In this document: in pieces, positions 7,188-8,920 of the stretch | How the letters are laid out: each line of letters starts with the position of its first letter | How positions within the stretch are numbered: position 1 is the stretch's first letter | The notes under the pieces: generated by a model | What the model saw: the letters and a program-made list of their open reading frames with translations, nothing else | The model's database searches: none | Told to the model about the DNA's origin: nothing | Assembly (NCBI GenBank): GCA_023428655.1 | Contig: JAEYXC010000157.1 | Coordinates: forward strand, 1-8,920 | Source: Bacillota bacterium | Lineage (GTDB): Bacteria; Bacillota; Clostridia; Lachnospirales; Lachnospiraceae | DNA length: 8,920 nt | Direction: 5' to 3' | Program-made: the position numbers and the translations under genes

Positions 7188-7243
7188 AAGGACTGTTACA
7201 AAAGGCAGGTTTATTGATACCATACCTTTTGCACAGTCCTTTT
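7188..7243. terminator. Bidirectional Rho-independent terminator between convergent genes
   Basis: GGACTGT (7190-7196) pairs with ACAGTCC (7233-7239). After a 2-versus-1 internal loop, CAAAAGG (7199-7205) pairs with CCTTTTG (7225-7231) around a loop of about 19 nt. AA before and TTTT after the stem (7240-7243) extend it on the plus strand. On the minus strand the stem is followed by TTATCTTTTT. It therefore should stop transcripts of the reductase gene from the left and of the yyaL-type gene from the right. Confidence 0.88.
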
Positions 7244-7249
7244 AAATGC

Positions 7250-7410
7250 ATGATCGATTTTAAGGTTGTGAAGCTGATTTTCGAATATATAATTCATAAA
7301 AAGAATGAAAAGTTAACTTTTTTGAATTATATGATTTATAAATAGTTTGTAAAGGTAAATTTTAAAATACATGATTCATAAAAAGTTTACGAAGTTAAAC
7401 ACTTTGAATA
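7250..7410. repeat. Four degenerate tandem repeats of 39-42 bp
   Basis: Units begin at 7250, 7289, 7331 and 7371 (lengths 39, 42, 40, 40) and end at 7410. The shared pattern is ATGATTCATAAAAAG, a short variable part, AAGTTAA, then a T-rich tail and GAATA. Units two and four agree at 14 of their first 15 bases; the first unit is the most diverged. Unit two contains the perfect 14-bp palindrome AAAAGTTAACTTTT (7308-7321), and its ATTCA and TGAAT ends are inverted. The unit length is not a multiple of three and no sustained frame runs through, so it appears non-coding. It occupies nearly all of the space between the terminator and the yyaL stop codon. Function unknown. Confidence 0.65.
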
Positions 7411-7431
7411 TCGTTAAGTTTGAGAGATCAT

Positions 7432-8920
7432 TCACACCAAGGAATTGGTCGGAGTGAGACAATTATGATTTTCACATACATAGTAGGTTGTCTTATCATT
7501 AATTTTCGAATAATCAACGACGTAGCTTGCGGTCTTTAATACCTCCTCCGAATTCTTTTCCGATTTCATAAGGACGACGGTATTCGGTTCAAAATGATCG
7601 GAGAGGTAATTCAATAAATCCTGATATTCCTCCTTCTCATCGGCAATGCAGACAATTTCCTTGGAGGGGTATAATTCGCTGAGAAATGCAATCAAGGCGA
7701 AGCTGTGTCCTGCGGGGTAATCCTTCACCTGGCCTGCGAGGAATTGAAGCTGTTTTCTGGAATATTCCATCATCTTTGGATTGGCGGTCAGGTGTGCCAG
7801 TCTGCTTAAGGCATAGCCGGCCACGGAATTGCCGGAAGGAATGGCACCATCATAAACCTCTTTGGGGCGATAGATCAGCTGTTCGGAATCGGAGGCATTC
7901 AGGAAGAAGCCACCATATTTATCATCCCAGAAGAGCTCCAGCATATCCTCGGCCAGCTTTAGGGCACGTTTGATATACTTGATCTCAAAGGTTGCATCAT
8001 ATAAGGAGCATAATGCCATACAATAGAAGGCATAATCATCGATGTGACCGTAATGAGCAGCATTACCGTCCCGGAAGCGTACGAAGAGGCGGCCGGTTTC
8101 ATCCGTCAGTCGGGTGTTAATAAATTCGGCAGCACGCTCCGCAACCTCAGCATAATCCTTGTTCAAAAAGACCTTGGCAGCAGTGGCATAGGCGGTAATC
8201 ATTAGTGCATTCCAGGAGGTAAGAATCTTGTCATCCTTATGCAGTTGAGTACGGTTTAATCGGTAGGTATACATCTGATTACATACACGCTGTACACGCT
8301 CGTTTTCGGGCTTCAATTCATTGGATTTGATCAGATTCGGAATAGAGGCACCTTCAAAATTCCCTTCCTTGGTGATATTAAAGTATTCGCAGAAGAAGGA
8401 ACCGTCATCATTACCCAGAACAGAGGTCACCTCCTCCGGAGTAAACACATAATATTTACCCTCCACACCTTCACTGTCTGCATCCTGTGCACAGTAGAAG
8501 CCACCCTCCTTGTCCGTCATTTCTCGACGAACATATTCTAAGATTTGCTCGGCTACTGCCTTATAGATGGGATTCTTTGTACTCTGGTAGGCTTCCGTAT
8601 AGGTGATAGCAAGCATGGCATTGTCATAAAGCATCTTCTCAAAATGAGGTACCAGCCATCTGGCATCGGTAGAGTATCGGGAGAAGCCGTAACCCACATG
8701 ATCATAGATACCACCACGGTACATATGCATCAGGGAGTTATCGACCATGAAGAGTGCCTTCTCATCCGCCTCCAGCTTCGCATATCGAAGTAGAAACATC
8801 AGATTATGGGGAGTCGGAAATTTTGGCTCATTACCAAAGCCACCATAATCGTGGTCAAAGCTCTGACTAAACTGGGTTACGGCAAGACCGATTAATTCCT
8901 TCGTAACCTTTGCACTATCG
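7432..8920 (-). CDS. yyaL: YyaL/DUF255 family (thioredoxin-domain) protein, 5' partial
   Basis: The minus-strand frame is open from the right edge (first whole codon at 8919-8917) to the TGA at 7434-7432, giving 495 visible residues. The ATG at 8799 is internal: the frame continues upstream through GGFGNEPKFPTPHNL, a family hallmark at visible residues 26-40. Full members run to about 680 residues, so some 180, including the N-terminal thioredoxin-like (DUF255) domain, lie outside the window. The visible part is the (alpha/alpha)-barrel of the six-hairpin glycosidase superfamily, with GGIYDHVG (69-76), PHFEKMLYDNA (91-101), QDADSEG (145-151), DDKILTSWN (229-237) and DGAIPSGNS. The C-terminus carries the usual CENHNC-x2-P. 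Homologues are widespread (human SPATA20), yet their biochemical role is poorly settled, so no reaction is assigned. It converges on the xylan/uronate genes, shares their terminator and is probably unrelated in function. A change from the common TSWNG to TSWNA is minor. Confidence 0.93.
   Translation of the reverse strand, partial: DSAKVTKELIGLAVTQFSQSFDHDYGGFGNEPKFPTPHNLMFLLRYAKLEADEKALFMVDNSLMHMYRGGIYDHVGYGFSRYSTDARWLVPHFEKMLYDNAMLAITYTEAYQSTKNPIYKAVAEQILEYVRREMTDKEGGFYCAQDADSEGVEGKYYVFTPEEVTSVLGNDDGSFFCEYFNITKEGNFEGASIPNLIKSNELKPENERVQRVCNQMYTYRLNRTQLHKDDKILTSWNALMITAYATAAKVFLNKDYAEVAERAAEFINTRLTDETGRLFVRFRDGNAAHYGHIDDYAFYCMALCSLYDATFEIKYIKRALKLAEDMLELFWDDKYGGFFLNASDSEQLIYRPKEVYDGAIPSGNSVAGYALSRLAHLTANPKMMEYSRKQLQFLAGQVKDYPAGHSFALIAFLSELYPSKEIVCIADEKEEYQDLLNYLSDHFEPNTVVLMKSEKNSEEVLKTASYVVDYSKINDKTTYYVCENHNCLTPTNSLV

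Noticed and set aside
7371..7457. Small plus-strand frame starting MIHKKFTKLNTLNI
   Set aside because: It starts in a tandem repeat unit whose period is not a multiple of three, runs antisense into the yyaL end and has no clear ribosome binding site.
7686..7973. Plus-strand open frame antisense to yyaL, along with similar frames opposite the other genes
   Set aside because: The translations are arginine-, proline- or histidine-rich with no recognisable domain, as expected for shadows of the real genes.
1..8920. CRISPR array, tRNA, rRNA, known riboswitch or complete insertion sequence
   Set aside because: No spaced identical repeats, cloverleaf, rRNA-like stretch, recognised aptamer or transposase reading frame was seen on either strand by eye.

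Overview
The window looks like chromosomal DNA from a plant-fibre-degrading, anaerobic Gram-positive bacterium of the Clostridia, most likely Lachnospiraceae. This rests on the protein style, the moderate-to-low GC, strong AGGAG-type ribosome binding sites, and the combination of a GH67 alpha-glucuronidase with UxuA and a long-chain UxuB-type reductase. The species is inferred, not proven.

Layout: four genes run left to right, and one runs back towards them from the right edge. (1) Bases 1-1856: a family 3 glycoside hydrolase, probably a beta-xylosidase, with its N-terminus cut off by the window edge. (2) 1857-2097: a gap holding a 151-bp imperfect palindrome (1867-2017) with a perfect 16-bp inverted repeat at its core. 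(3) 2098-4149: a complete cytoplasmic GH67 alpha-glucuronidase. (4) 4150-4341: a gap with a terminator-like hairpin and then a sigma-A-type promoter. (5) 4342-5415: mannonate dehydratase UxuA. (6) 5416-5527: a short gap with a small hairpin and a strong ribosome binding site. (7) 5528-7129: a mannitol-dehydrogenase-family reductase, probably fructuronate reductase. (8) 7188-7243: a strong bidirectional terminator. (9) 7250-7410: four degenerate tandem repeats of about 40 bp. (10) 7432-8920, minus strand: a YyaL/DUF255-family protein without its N-terminal thioredoxin-like domain, which lies beyond the window.

How the genes work together: genes 1-4 form part of a glucuronoxylan utilisation locus. 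GH67 removes (4-O-methyl)glucuronic acid from imported aldouronic acids, and the GH3 enzyme would trim the remaining xylo-oligosaccharides to xylose. Free glucuronate enters the Ashwell pathway: uronate isomerase (not in the window) makes fructuronate, the UxuB-type enzyme reduces it to mannonate, and UxuA dehydrates mannonate to 2-keto-3-deoxygluconate. No transporter, regulator, uronate isomerase, KDG kinase or KDPG aldolase is visible here. The yyaL gene is an unrelated convergent neighbour.

I found no wholly new system. The least explained parts are non-coding: the nested palindrome between GH3 and GH67, and the tandem repeat block behind the terminator.
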